Assembly: GCA_003650975.1 (NCBI GenBank)
Contig: QMSU01000064.1
Location: 1 to 6,297 of the forward strand
Source of the DNA: Thermoplasmata archaeon
GTDB lineage: Archaea; Thermoplasmatota; E2; UBA202; JdFR-43
Direction: 5' to 3'
Length of the DNA: 6,297 nucleotides
The stretch's first letter is position 1. Each line of letters opens with the position of its first letter. A program made the translations under genes and the position numbers. A model generated the notes under the pieces. The model was not told where the DNA came from. It did not search any database and saw nothing but the letters and a program-made list of their open reading frames with translations. Of this stretch, positions 1 to 6,265 are shown one piece after another.

Positions 1-194
1 AGACGGCCCGTGGTAGTCTTCCCACTGCCGCTTTCCCCTGCCAGGCCAAAGACTTCGCCCCGCTTGATTTCGAAGTCAATGCCATCCACAGCCCGGACGT
101 AATCCACCCTTCTGGCAAGAAAGGTCTCAATAAAACTCTTCTGAACGGGGAACCACTTTTTGAGGCCCCGCACTTCGACCAGGTTTTCAGCCAT
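1..194 (-). CDS. dppF: DppF/OppF-like peptide ABC transporter ATPase, N-terminal part only
   Basis: This is the second cytoplasmic ATPase of a peptide-class ABC importer, cut by the window edge after 64 codons plus 2 bases. What is visible fits the DppF/OppF pattern: an opening strand around [13 protein letters not shown] (residues 5-17), the [13 protein letters not shown] segment (35-47) and an intact Walker A motif GESGSGKTT (53-61). The Q-loop, signature, Walker B and C-terminal domain lie outside the window. I chose the ATG at 194; purines lie just upstream, but the AAGGA is almost abutting it, so the ribosome site is not ideal. An in-frame GTG at 212, preceded by GGAAGG, is an alternative that would add six residues. 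The frame is open upstream to a TGA near 271. By family knowledge it should pair with the DppD-like ATPase as a heterodimer. It is the sixth gene of the block, 118 bases after the PspC gene. Confidence 0.88.
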   Translation of the reverse strand, partial: MAENLVEVRGLKKWFPVQKSFIETFLARRVDYVRAVDGIDFEIKRGEVFGLAGESGSGKTTTGR

Positions 195-263
195 TTCCTT
201 GATCTCTTTCACAACCCTTCCGGCAAGGGACAGCCACTCTCTGCTAAGGGCAAGGGAGATCGC

Positions 264-289
264 CCGAATTCATAAAACGATCAATTCGG
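264..289. repeat. Short inverted repeat between the PspC gene and dppF
   Basis: CCGAATT (264-270) and AATTCGG (283-289) are perfect 7-bp inverted arms around a 12-base loop, in the 118-base gap 195-312. On the minus-strand transcript no run of U follows the stem, so it is not a classical terminator. It could be a weak mRNA hairpin or an operator-like site, or chance. Nothing else in the gap is convincing except a 9-bp direct repeat, GGCAAGGGA, at 222-230 and 249-257. Confidence 0.3.
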
Positions 290-312
290 CTCCTCGTTCA
301 CCAACGCAGTGA

Positions 313-504
313 TTATCCCTCAGGAGCCTCAGGAATAAACAGCCAAGCGAGGATGTAAAAGACCAACCCAAAACCACCACCTAAAGATAAAGCAGCCATA
401 ATAATGCGTACCAGGGTTGGATCCAAACCGAAATACTCCGCCAATCCTCCGCACACCCCCGCCACTATCCGATCTTTTCGCGACCGATAGAGCTTTTTCG
501 CCAT
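313..504 (-). CDS. Small PspC-domain membrane protein within the transporter operon
   Basis: This 63-residue protein is essentially one PspC domain. It has the basic start KKLYRSRKDRIVAG, the hallmark GVCGGLAEYFGLDPTLVR (residues 16-33), a hydrophobic membrane segment from about 34 to 57 containing a glycine run (GGGFG), and the family's closing pattern FYILAWLFIPE (49-59). Classical enterobacterial PspC is about twice this length with extra sensing parts, so this is the minimal stand-alone form and not a clear orthologue; I give no gene symbol. The ATG at 504 is preceded by AAAGG at an 8-base spacing, and only 13 bases separate it from the dppD stop, so co-transcription with the transporter is likely. 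PspC proteins are linked to membrane-stress responses in enterobacteria; a role here is unknown. Possibilities are a membrane-integrity helper or a partner of the permeases, both inferred from position only. Confidence 0.9.
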   Translation of the reverse strand: MAKKLYRSRKDRIVAGVCGGLAEYFGLDPTLVRIIMAALSLGGGFGLVFYILAWLFIPEAPEG

Positions 505-517
505 TTTTTCCGCCTTT

Positions 518-1501
518 CTAATAGCGTAAGCAAGCCACCCAGCGATTAGGCCTTACCTCTTTCATCGGCGGCTCCAGTTCGGAACACTCCTTCATTGCGT
601 AGGGACAGCGGGGATGGAAACGACAACCCGGTGGTGGGTTGATAAGGTCAGGAGGCGAGCCGGGCATAACCTTCAATTCCCGCTTATCCAGACTGATGCT
701 AGGGATAGATTTCAACAGGCCCTGGGTGTAGGGATGCAAAGGCTCATCGTAGAGAGGCACAGAATCAGCCACCTCCACCAACTTGCCCGCGTACATCACC
801 GCCACCCGGTCGGCCAATTCAGCCACGACGCCCAGGTTGTGGGTGATAAGGATCAGGGTCAGATTGTAGGCCCTTCTCAACTCCTTGAGGAGTTCGAGAA
901 TCTGGGCTTCGACAATAACATCCAGGGAAGTGGTGGGCTCGTCGGCGATGATCAGGTCGGCGTTAAGGGCCAGGGCCAGGCCGATCATGACCCGCTGACG
1001 CATCCCACCGCTTAGTTGATGGGGGTAATCGCTGAGCCGATCCGAGGTAATGCCCAGCTTGTCTACTAGCTCAGCAGCCCGCTCCCAGGCGGCTCGCCGA
1101 CTCACCCCCTTTTCGTGAACCCGGATGGCCTCGATGATGTGGTCGTCAATGCGCTGCAGAGGGTTGAGGCAGGTCATCGGGTCCTGGAAAATCATTGAGA
1201 TGCGGCGCCCCCGCAGCTTGCGCATCTCCGTCTCGCTCAGCGCTAGAAGGTCCTGGCCATCGAAAATGATCTGCCCGCCCACGATCTTGCCCGGCGGCGG
1301 CACCAGCCGCAGTAGGGCCATGCCCAGCGTGGACTTGCCACAGCCCGACTCGCCGACTAAACCCAGCACTTCGCCGCGGCGCACTTCGAGGCTCACTCGA
1401 TCCACAGCCTTCACTATCCCCATTCGGGTGGCGTAGTGAACCTCTAGATCTTTGATCTGAAGCAAGGCTTCTGCCTCGCTTGGAATTTGGCCATTAGTCA
1501 T
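518..1501 (-). CDS. dppD: DppD/OppD-like peptide ABC transporter ATPase
   Basis: This is a cytoplasmic ATPase that powers a dipeptide/oligopeptide-class importer. In the 327 residues I can place Walker [10 protein letters not shown] (50-58), the Q-loop glutamine in IFQDPM (Q106), the signature LSGGMRQR (163-170), Walker B LIIADE (183-188), the D-loop SLD (192-194) and the switch histidine (H221). The C-terminal oligopeptide-transporter extension follows, with HPYTQGLL (256-263) and four cysteines at 293, 299, 306 and 324. The pattern [14 protein letters not shown] plus a later Cys matches the ligands of the iron-sulphur cluster known in this subfamily. Length is normal. The ATG at 1501 lies 12 bases after the dppC stop; a GGAGG sits 17 bases upstream, too far for an ideal site, and an in-frame TAG leaves no better start, so translation is probably coupled to dppC. 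Whether the true substrate is peptide cannot be read from the ATPase. Confidence 0.96.
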   Translation of the reverse strand: MTNGQIPSEAEALLQIKDLEVHYATRMGIVKAVDRVSLEVRRGEVLGLVGESGCGKSTLGMALLRLVPPPGKIVGGQIIFDGQDLLALSETEMRKLRGRRISMIFQDPMTCLNPLQRIDDHIIEAIRVHEKGVSRRAAWERAAELVDKLGITSDRLSDYPHQLSGGMRQRVMIGLALALNADLIIADEPTTSLDVIVEAQILELLKELRRAYNLTLILITHNLGVVAELADRVAVMYAGKLVEVADSVPLYDEPLHPYTQGLLKSIPSISLDKRELKVMPGSPPDLINPPPGCRFHPRCPYAMKECSELEPPMKEVRPNRWVACLRY

Positions 1502-1513
1502 CGGAATTTGCTA

Positions 1514-2392
1514 CTATGCCTCCGTCAGGCGCGGATTCAAAATCTCGTTCAGGCCCTCGCCCAGCATGCTGAACCCCAGGGCTACCAGGGCGATCATCAT
1601 CCCTGGGAAGGTGATGATCCACCAGTATCCTCCGGGCAGGTAGGCTCTACCCGCACTGAGGTCGAATCCCCAGTCCGGTGTGGGTGGGGGAAGACCCAGG
1701 CCTAGGAAGCTCAACCCAGCCTCGGTGAGAATGGCATCGGCGATATTGAGCGAGAAGACCACCACCACGGATGGAATCACGTTGGGAAAGACGTACAAGC
1801 GTAGGATGGTGGCCGCACGAGCCCCCAGGCTCCTGGCAGCCTCCACGTAAAGCTCCTCTTTCACCGAGAGGGTCTGCCCCCTGACCATCCGGAAGTAGGT
1901 AGGGATATAAACCACCGCGATGGAGATGGCGATATTGATGATCCCAGGCCCCAACATGGCGGCTATGGCGATGGCCAGGATAAGGCTTGGGAAAGAGTAG
2001 ATGCTATCCATGATCAGGGAGAGGACCCTATCCACTGCACCGCCGATGAAGCCGGAGAGAAGGCCAAGGGGCACGCCTACCAGCGCCGAGAAGACCGAGG
2101 ATAGCAAAGCGATGATCAACACCACTCGGGCTCCGTACACCACTCGGCTGAAGACATCGCGGCCCAGATTGTCGGTGCCCATGAGGAACTGACTGTTCGG
2201 TCTAGTAAAAGGCTTGCCCACGAACTTTATGGGGTCATAAGGAGCTATGTGAGGAGCCAGCAGGGTGACGATGACCACGGCGATCAAGATGAAAGCCCCG
2301 GCCACGGTGATATACCATTCGGCACCGTACCACCTGGCACCCCTGAAGAAACGGGCAAGAAGCCCTGGCCTATATTCCAGCGTTCCTTCCAT
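1514..2392 (-). CDS. dppC: DppC/OppC-like peptide ABC transporter permease
   Basis: This is the second membrane subunit of the importer, 292 residues from the chosen start. It shows the family order: a short cytoplasmic N-terminus, a first membrane helix (about residues 27-46), the loop motif GTDNLGRDVFSRVVYGAR (72-89), further helices, and the EAA coupling loop EAARSLGARAATILRLYVFP (184-203), which docks on the ATPase. A DppC-type ending with ALGFSMLGEGLNEILNPRL follows. The frame is open up to a TTG at 2425, 12 bases after the dppB stop, but that TTG has no purine-rich site. I prefer the ATG at 2392, preceded by AGGGG at 7 bases and a further GGGAGG upstream. The longer form would add 11 residues (MVLREGDRGWH). 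Stop codon TAG is 12 bases before dppD. Nothing unusual is seen in the body of the protein, in contrast to its partner permease. Confidence 0.95.
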   Translation of the reverse strand: MEGTLEYRPGLLARFFRGARWYGAEWYITVAGAFILIAVVIVTLLAPHIAPYDPIKFVGKPFTRPNSQFLMGTDNLGRDVFSRVVYGARVVLIIALLSSVFSALVGVPLGLLSGFIGGAVDRVLSLIMDSIYSFPSLILAIAIAAMLGPGIINIAISIAVVYIPTYFRMVRGQTLSVKEELYVEAARSLGARAATILRLYVFPNVIPSVVVVFSLNIADAILTEAGLSFLGLGLPPPTPDWGFDLSAGRAYLPGGYWWIITFPGMMIALVALGFSMLGEGLNEILNPRLTEA

Positions 2393-2399
2393 ATGCCAA

Positions 2400-2404
2400 C
2401 CCCT
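2400..2404 (-). promoter_or_regulatory. Ribosome binding site supporting the dppC ATG at 2392
   Basis: On the minus strand AGGGG lies 7 bases before the ATG at 2392, with a second purine block (GGGAGGG) a little further upstream. The TTG at 2425 is preceded by a pyrimidine-rich stretch (GAACCTCCG), so this site decides the start in favour of the ATG. Confidence 0.6.
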
Positions 2405-2437
2405 ATCGCCCTCCCTCAAAACCAACGGAGGTTCAAA

Positions 2438-3808
2438 CTAATATCGAATCCGAGGATCCAGATAGGCATAAATGACATCCACTATCAGGCTAACGGCAGC
2501 CACCAAAAGGGCGAAGAAGACCACTCCCCCCTGAATGGAGGGGAAGTCTCGGTAAGTGATCCTCTCCACCAGGAAACGTCCCATCCCAGGCCAGGAAAAA
2601 GTGGTCTCGGTGAGCACAGCCCCGCCCAGAAGCAGAGCGAATTGCAAGCCCAGCATGGTGAGAATGGGGATGAAAGCATTCTTCAAAGCGTGCTTGTACA
2701 CGACGATCCTCTCCGGAATGCCCCTTGCCCTGGCGGCGGTGATAAAATCCTGGCGCAGAACATCCAGCATGTTGGCTCTGGTGAGGCGGGTGAAGACGCC
2801 TGAGAGGTACAGTCCTAGCGTGAAAGAAGGGAGCGCAAGATGCTCCAAAGCGCTCTTGAGGCTTGCCCAATTATGAGTCAGGATGCTGTCCAGAACAAAG
2901 AGCCCCGTAATCTTGTGCGGAGCCAGGCGAGTGCCTATCCGCCCCGCGACAGGGAACCAGCCGAGATAGACCCCGAAGATCAATTGAAGCATCAAGCCCA
3001 GCCAGAAAACGGGTAGGGCGTAGATGACAATAGAATATATTCTAAGGCCATAATCAGCGATGCTCCTACGCTTATGGGCCGCATAAGCCCCGGTGGATAC
3101 CCCGATAATAACGGTCACGATCATAGAAAAAATGCTGAGCTCAAGGGTAGCAGGAAATTTATCCTTCAAATCAGTGGCTACCGGCCTCCCCCTCACAGGC
3201 GCAATGGAGGTGCCCAAATCAAGGCGAAGCAGACTGAGAAGATAATTGAAATATTGACTGTCGAAGATATTGACTTTGATTTGAAAATGCTCTGCAGGAG
3301 CCCACCCTTCCAATCCGAAGGACTCGATGCGTATCCGCACCCACTCTCCACCTGGCTTCTCTTCACTTTTGAGGGGGCTGAAGTGAAAACTCACCCGCCT
3401 TAGCCAATCAACTTTCTTCGGTGTGACCCATCCTTCGAAGCCCGGCTTTGTGGCTAGCCGCAGCCAATCCCCCTGTGGAGTCTTGACCCTATCGGTAATG
3501 GCCAGCTCCGCCCCCTTCTCCACTAACATCACCATCTCTTCGTCGTCGCTGGGGCCTGTCCTCAAAACCACAGTTTCGGGGATCACCACTGCGGAGCTGC
3601 CCCGAAAGTTGAAGAACAAAGGCCTGTCGAGCCCCAAATTATGCTTTATCTCGTTGATATACTCTTGAGGGGCCCCAGGCCTCATGATCGCTCGCACTGG
3701 GTCACCTGGCATGACTCTCAGGATAACGAAGACCAGGGTAACCAGGACGAGGACCATGGGAATGGTCAACAGGGTACGAACTATGATATAGGCTCGCAGA
3801 GATGACAT
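2438..3808 (-). CDS. dppB: DppB/OppB-like permease with an extracytoplasmic SH3-like insert
   Basis: This is the first membrane subunit of the importer. The core is a typical DppB: helix 1 (about 8-30), RVMPGDPVRAIM (31-42), the N-terminal loop LGLDRPLFF (58-66), then RLDLGTSIAPVRGRPV (195-210), helices 2 (221-243) and 3 (256-281), helix 4 (about 325-341), the EAA loop TAARARGIPERIVVYKHALK (357-376), helices 5 and 6, and the family ending AYLDPRIRY. The oddity is length: 456 residues against roughly 310-340 for the family. Residues 69-182 split the usual LGLD-P-L / QY-NYLL-RGDLG loop between helices 1 and 2 and carry SH3-like repeats, on the outer face if topology is conserved. The frame is continuous across both junctions. 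The ATG at 3808 has GAGGT at 8 bases. It lies 121 bases after the binding-protein gene and is followed closely by dppC. Confidence 0.95.
   Translation of the reverse strand: MSSLRAYIIVRTLLTIPMVLVLVTLVFVILRVMPGDPVRAIMRPGAPQEYINEIKHNLGLDRPLFFNFRGSSAVVIPETVVLRTGPSDDEEMVMLVEKGAELAITDRVKTPQGDWLRLATKPGFEGWVTPKKVDWLRRVSFHFSPLKSEEKPGGEWVRIRIESFGLEGWAPAEHFQIKVNIFDSQYFNYLLSLLRLDLGTSIAPVRGRPVATDLKDKFPATLELSIFSMIVTVIIGVSTGAYAAHKRRSIADYGLRIYSIVIYALPVFWLGLMLQLIFGVYLGWFPVAGRIGTRLAPHKITGLFVLDSILTHNWASLKSALEHLALPSFTLGLYLSGVFTRLTRANMLDVLRQDFITAARARGIPERIVVYKHALKNAFIPILTMLGLQFALLLGGAVLTETTFSWPGMGRFLVERITYRDFPSIQGGVVFFALLVAAVSLIVDVIYAYLDPRIRY
3263..3604 (-). other. SH3-like insertion domain within dppB (residues 69-182)
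   Basis: The insert holds two units. Unit 1 (about residues 74-133) is a good bacterial SH3 repeat: VVLRTGPSDDEE (80-91), a middle VEKGAELAI, GDWLRL (113-118) and FEGWVTP (124-130). This matches the pattern of an LR-GPS strand, then a GxW-V strand, then GWV at the end. Unit 2 (134-176) keeps only the later half clearly, EWVRIR (155-160) and LEGWAPAEHF (166-175), and lacks a clean LR-GPS start. SH3b domains of this type commonly bind cell-wall peptides or mediate protein contacts. Removing the block leaves a normal DppB loop, which is why I read it as an insertion and not as a divergent loop. Confidence 0.82.
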
Positions 3809-3830
3809 CCTTTAAGACCTCGTGCAAGGG

Positions 3831-3871
3831 GGGAGGGGTTTTGACGCTCCCAGGCCGCCAAAACCCCTCCC
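3831..3871. repeat. Perfect 13-bp inverted repeat between the binding-protein gene and dppB
   Basis: GGGAGGGGTTTTG (3831-3843) and CAAAACCCCTCCC (3859-3871) are exact reverse complements separated by 15 bases. In the minus-strand transcript this makes a strong hairpin between the binding-protein stop and the dppB ribosome site, about 22 bases before the dppB ATG. It is followed by a C-rich stretch and not a U-tract, so it does not look like an intrinsic terminator. By analogy with other importers, such a hairpin could protect the upstream message from 3' decay and give more binding protein than permease; that function is inferred. Confidence 0.75.
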
Positions 3872-3889
3872 AGAACCGCATCCCCCTAT

Positions 3890-3895
3890 ATTATA
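3890..3895 (-). promoter_or_regulatory. Possible internal promoter -10 element before dppB
   Basis: On the minus strand the sequence GAGTGTATAATATAGG contains an exact TATAAT, about 80 bases upstream of the dppB start and downstream of the binding-protein stop. No convincing -35 hexamer is present 16-18 bases further up (GGACCT region), and the AT-rich stretch is short. It may be a weak internal promoter, or coincidence. Confidence 0.3.
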
Positions 3896-3929
3896 CACTC
3901 CTACGGAGCAGAAGGTCCCTACTCGACCG

Positions 3930-6248
3930 CTATTTGGAGAGCAGGAAGTAGGGGAATAGCATGTAAGGAGCCAGGGTGACGCCGGTGACGTTCTTTTGAG
4001 TGACCACGTAGAGCGAACCCTGGGTGAAGGGGATGGTGGGGCACTCCGTGGTCCAAAGTTCTTGGATTTGCTTGTAAAGCTCAATGCGCTTATCCATGTC
4101 CGTCTCCGTCTGGGCTGCCTCCAAAAGCTCGTCCATCTTGGGGTTGCTATAGAAGATTCCCAAGTCAGCGGAGGCCTCGGATTGGGCGAAGGGCCAGGTG
4201 TAGTTGTCGGGATCCAAGTAGTCCGGATACCAACCCAGCAGGAAGACGGGCATGGTGCCGGCGCCCATGTAGTCGACGTACGTGGCCCACTCGGCGCTCT
4301 GCAGGTTTACCTTGATCATTCCAGTCTCTTCCAGGGCATCCTTCATCACCGCCGCCACGTCTTTCTCCGTGTCCCCGTAGTGGGTTGGCGTCCACCAGAG
4401 GTCCATCTCCAGCGGCTTATCCTCGCTGAAGCCAGCCTCCTTCAGGAGCGCCTTGGCTTTCTCCAAGTCGCGCTTGGGGAAGGCGTCAATGTGGCCGGTC
4501 ATGCCCATAGGCACCATGCTGTACAGAGGCTTGTGGGTCCCCAGGAAGACCTTCTCGGTGATGGCCTCCCGGTCAATGGCGTAGGCGATGGCCTGCTTGA
4601 CCCGGAGGTCGTCGAAGGGCTTGTGGGTGGGGTTGATACAGATGTAGCGGATGTAGGCCCCAGGTCCCTCGATGACGTTGAAGTTCGGGTTCTTCGCCAG
4701 GTCCTGGTAATCCGTGGGTAGGAGGGTCTTCCAGGCTACGTCAATCTCTCCGTTCTCCAAGGCCAGGCGCATGGTAGTGGCATCGGCGAAGTACTTGACG
4801 ATGATCGAGGGCCACTTAGGTGGCTCGCCGTGGTAGTCGGGGTTAGCCTCTAGTTCCATCTCCACATCCCGCTCCCACTTCTTGATCCTGTATGGACCAT
4901 GCCCTCCGCAGGTGCTGTCCTCATCGAACTTGTCCTCGGAGTAGCAGTTGGGGCTGACGGGGAACCAGGGGGTAACTGCCGTCAGGTAGGGGAAGAAGCC
5001 CACGGCTTTCTTAAGGACGATCTTAACGGTGAGGTCATCCACCACCTCTACGTGGTCGACGAAGGCGCTTACCAGCCAGTTGGGGTCACCCTGGAGGCGG
5101 ATCACCCTATCCAGCGACCACTTGACGGCCTTGGCATCCACAGGTGTGCCATCGGGGAACTTCATCCCTGGCCGGAGTTTGAAGGTCCATTCCTTCCCGT
5201 CTTCGCTCACCTCGGGCCACTCTGCAGCCAGACCAGGCTTCAGCTCAGTCGTCCCCGGCTTGTAGGTGAGCAGCCCCTCAGCGGTGTTGTAGAAGATCTC
5301 CCAGGTGTGGAAATCATAGGTTTGAGCCGGGTCGAGGTCGGTAACCTTGTCCGTGGTGCCGATGATCAAAGGCGCCTTCTCAGCCACCGCCGGCTTGAAC
5401 TCGATGAACCACTTCTTGTAGAGCTTATCGAGAGTGCCGTTCTCCTTGAGCACCTTGAGGGCGTAGTTAAAGGGCTCGATGAGCTCGCTGCCAGGCTTGA
5501 AGACGAAGGCCAATTGCTCGCTGGTGAAGCGCTCGCCGGCGATCTTCAGCTTGCCCGGATTGGTAGCCATGAAGCCATAGGCGGCCACGTCGTCAATGAT
5601 GACCGCGTCCACATCACCGGCCATCAAGGCGACCACAGCCATGTCGAAGGTGTCAAAGCTGTGCACCCTCTCCTCGCCCACCAGCTCGATGGCTGTCTTC
5701 TCGTTGGTGGTGCCCAACTGCACGCCGACGATCTTGTCCTTGAGGGCCACCAGGGTGTCCTTATCGGTGATTTCGGTCTCGTCGGCCCGCACCAGCACCA
5801 CCTGCCCATAGAGCATGTAGGGGTCGGAGAAGTCCACCACCTTATCCCGCTCCTCGGTGTAGGTGATGCCGTCGAAGGCCACGTCGAACTCGCCGGCGGC
5901 AGCGGCTTCGAAAATGCCCTCCCAGGCCGTCTCAACGAACACGGGCTTGCAGTTGAGCACCTCACAGATGGCCCTGCCTGCATCGTAATCCCATCCCACC
6001 CCTTTCCCCGTTTTCTCGTCAATGAAGTTGAAGGGCGGGTAGGCGTTCTCGACGGCGATTTTGACCTCACGGCCACCCAGGTCATACTTTTCCGGTGTGG
6101 GCGTTGGAAGTACTGGGGTGGGCGTTGGTGGCGCCGGCGTGGGCGTAGGTGGCGCGGGAGTGGGCGTCGCCGCTGGCTTGCAGCTCGCCACTGCCCCGAA
6201 GAGCATGGCAGCCACAACCAACAAACCCAAAATTCTCACAGTTTTCAT
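3930..6248 (-). CDS. Two-domain solute-binding lipoprotein (family 3 + family 5 fusion)
   Basis: This 772-residue protein is the substrate receptor of the importer. Residues 1-22 are a lipoprotein signal with lipobox VASC (Cys23 lipidated), followed by a Thr-Pro tether (28-52). Residues about 55-285 form a complete family-3 (polar amino acid type) domain: AYPPFNF (69-75), [18 protein letters not shown] (127-144) with the family's carboxylate-binding Arg134, [11 protein letters not shown] (174-184), and DAVIID (214-219), whose Asp219 aligns with the amino-group ligand of HisJ-type proteins. After a short linker, residues about 292-772 form a full family-5 (DppA/OppA type) domain: [34 protein letters not shown] (363-382), [29 protein letters not shown] (545-563) and [13 protein letters not shown] (671-683). 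The ATG at 6248 has AGGAGG at 10 bases. No internal start with a ribosome site is seen at the junction, so it is one polypeptide. The family-5 half should dock on DppB/DppC; the ligand of the family-3 half is unproven. Confidence 0.95.
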   Translation of the reverse strand: MKTVRILGLLVVAAMLFGAVASCKPAATPTPAPPTPTPAPPTPTPVLPTPTPEKYDLGGREVKIAVENAYPPFNFIDEKTGKGVGWDYDAGRAICEVLNCKPVFVETAWEGIFEAAAAGEFDVAFDGITYTEERDKVVDFSDPYMLYGQVVLVRADETEITDKDTLVALKDKIVGVQLGTTNEKTAIELVGEERVHSFDTFDMAVVALMAGDVDAVIIDDVAAYGFMATNPGKLKIAGERFTSEQLAFVFKPGSELIEPFNYALKVLKENGTLDKLYKKWFIEFKPAVAEKAPLIIGTTDKVTDLDPAQTYDFHTWEIFYNTAEGLLTYKPGTTELKPGLAAEWPEVSEDGKEWTFKLRPGMKFPDGTPVDAKAVKWSLDRVIRLQGDPNWLVSAFVDHVEVVDDLTVKIVLKKAVGFFPYLTAVTPWFPVSPNCYSEDKFDEDSTCGGHGPYRIKKWERDVEMELEANPDYHGEPPKWPSIIVKYFADATTMRLALENGEIDVAWKTLLPTDYQDLAKNPNFNVIEGPGAYIRYICINPTHKPFDDLRVKQAIAYAIDREAITEKVFLGTHKPLYSMVPMGMTGHIDAFPKRDLEKAKALLKEAGFSEDKPLEMDLWWTPTHYGDTEKDVAAVMKDALEETGMIKVNLQSAEWATYVDYMGAGTMPVFLLGWYPDYLDPDNYTWPFAQSEASADLGIFYSNPKMDELLEAAQTETDMDKRIELYKQIQELWTTECPTIPFTQGSLYVVTQKNVTGVTLAPYMLFPYFLLSK
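3933..5375 (-). other. Family-5 (DppA/OppA-type) binding domain of the fusion
   Basis: Residues 292-772 have the length and full motif order of a stand-alone family-5 binding protein without its signal peptide, from the first strand ([15 protein letters not shown]) to the last (VTQKNVTGV). Cys435 and Cys447 lie close together and could form a disulphide. Nothing suggests decay of this half. Confidence 0.9.
5394..6086 (-). other. Family-3 (amino-acid-type) binding domain of the fusion
   Basis: Residues 55-285 have the size of a full HisJ/GlnH-type domain and retain the expected ligand residues (Arg134, Asp219, the GTT turn at 179-181). It ends with [14 protein letters not shown], the classical last helix of this family, before the junction. 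It therefore looks like an intact binding module and not a remnant. Confidence 0.9.
6093..6167 (-). repeat. Tandem 21-base units coding the Thr-Pro tether
   Basis: Residues 28-52 are three and a half copies of a seven-residue unit ([25 protein letters not shown]), encoded by imperfect 21-base repeats that begin ACGCCCAC on the coding strand. It serves as an extended, flexible spacer between the lipidated Cys23 and the first binding domain. Repeats of this sort can vary in copy number between strains. Confidence 0.85.
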
Positions 6249-6256
6249 CTTGTTTT

Positions 6257-6265
6257 CTCCTCCTT
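6257..6265 (-). promoter_or_regulatory. Strong ribosome binding site of the binding-protein gene
   Basis: AAGGAGGAG on the minus strand lies 8-10 bases before the ATG at 6248. It is the best Shine-Dalgarno site in the window, consistent with the binding protein being the most heavily translated subunit. Only about 30 bases are available further upstream (6266-6297), and I see no convincing promoter in them. Confidence 0.75.

Noticed and set aside
614..1436. Plus-strand open frames opposite dppD (614-1015 and 1125-1436)
   Set aside because: Both are shadows of the ATPase gene, whose motifs are complete on the minus strand.
1514..2425. TTG at 2425 as the dppC start
   Set aside because: It has no purine-rich ribosome site, whereas the ATG at 2392 has AGGGG at a normal distance and gives a typical DppC N-terminus.
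2249..2803. Plus-strand open frame of 184 codons spanning the dppB-dppC junction
   Set aside because: It is antisense to both permeases. Its product is hydrophilic and compositionally biased (Gly, Asp, His, Gln, Pro), with no domain signature.
3831..3871. Inverted repeat as a rho-independent terminator ending the binding-protein transcript
   Set aside because: No U-tract follows the stem in the minus-strand transcript, and in the plus direction it is followed by AGAACCGCATCC. A role in mRNA stability or regulation fits better.
3996..4721. Plus-strand open frame of 241 codons opposite the binding-protein gene
   Set aside because: It lies wholly antisense to the well-conserved family-5 domain. 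Its product is a low-complexity mix rich in Val, Gly, Leu and Arg with no recognisable motif, as expected for the reverse frame of a GC-rich gene.
5350..5420. The receptor fusion as two genes merged by a sequencing error
   Set aside because: The frame is clean through the junction, with a natural linker. The second half has no signal peptide, start codon or ribosome site of its own, as would be expected of a separate lipoprotein. Read mapping would still be the final test.
6093..6167. Tandem repeat as a CRISPR-like or non-coding repeat
   Set aside because: The units are contiguous without spacers, are in frame, and encode a Thr-Pro tether right after a lipobox cysteine.
5624..6217. Minus-strand open frame of 197 codons inside the binding-protein gene in another frame
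   Set aside because: The product is Arg/Ser/Pro/Trp-rich, typical of an out-of-frame reading of GC-rich codons, while the main frame encodes a conserved domain.
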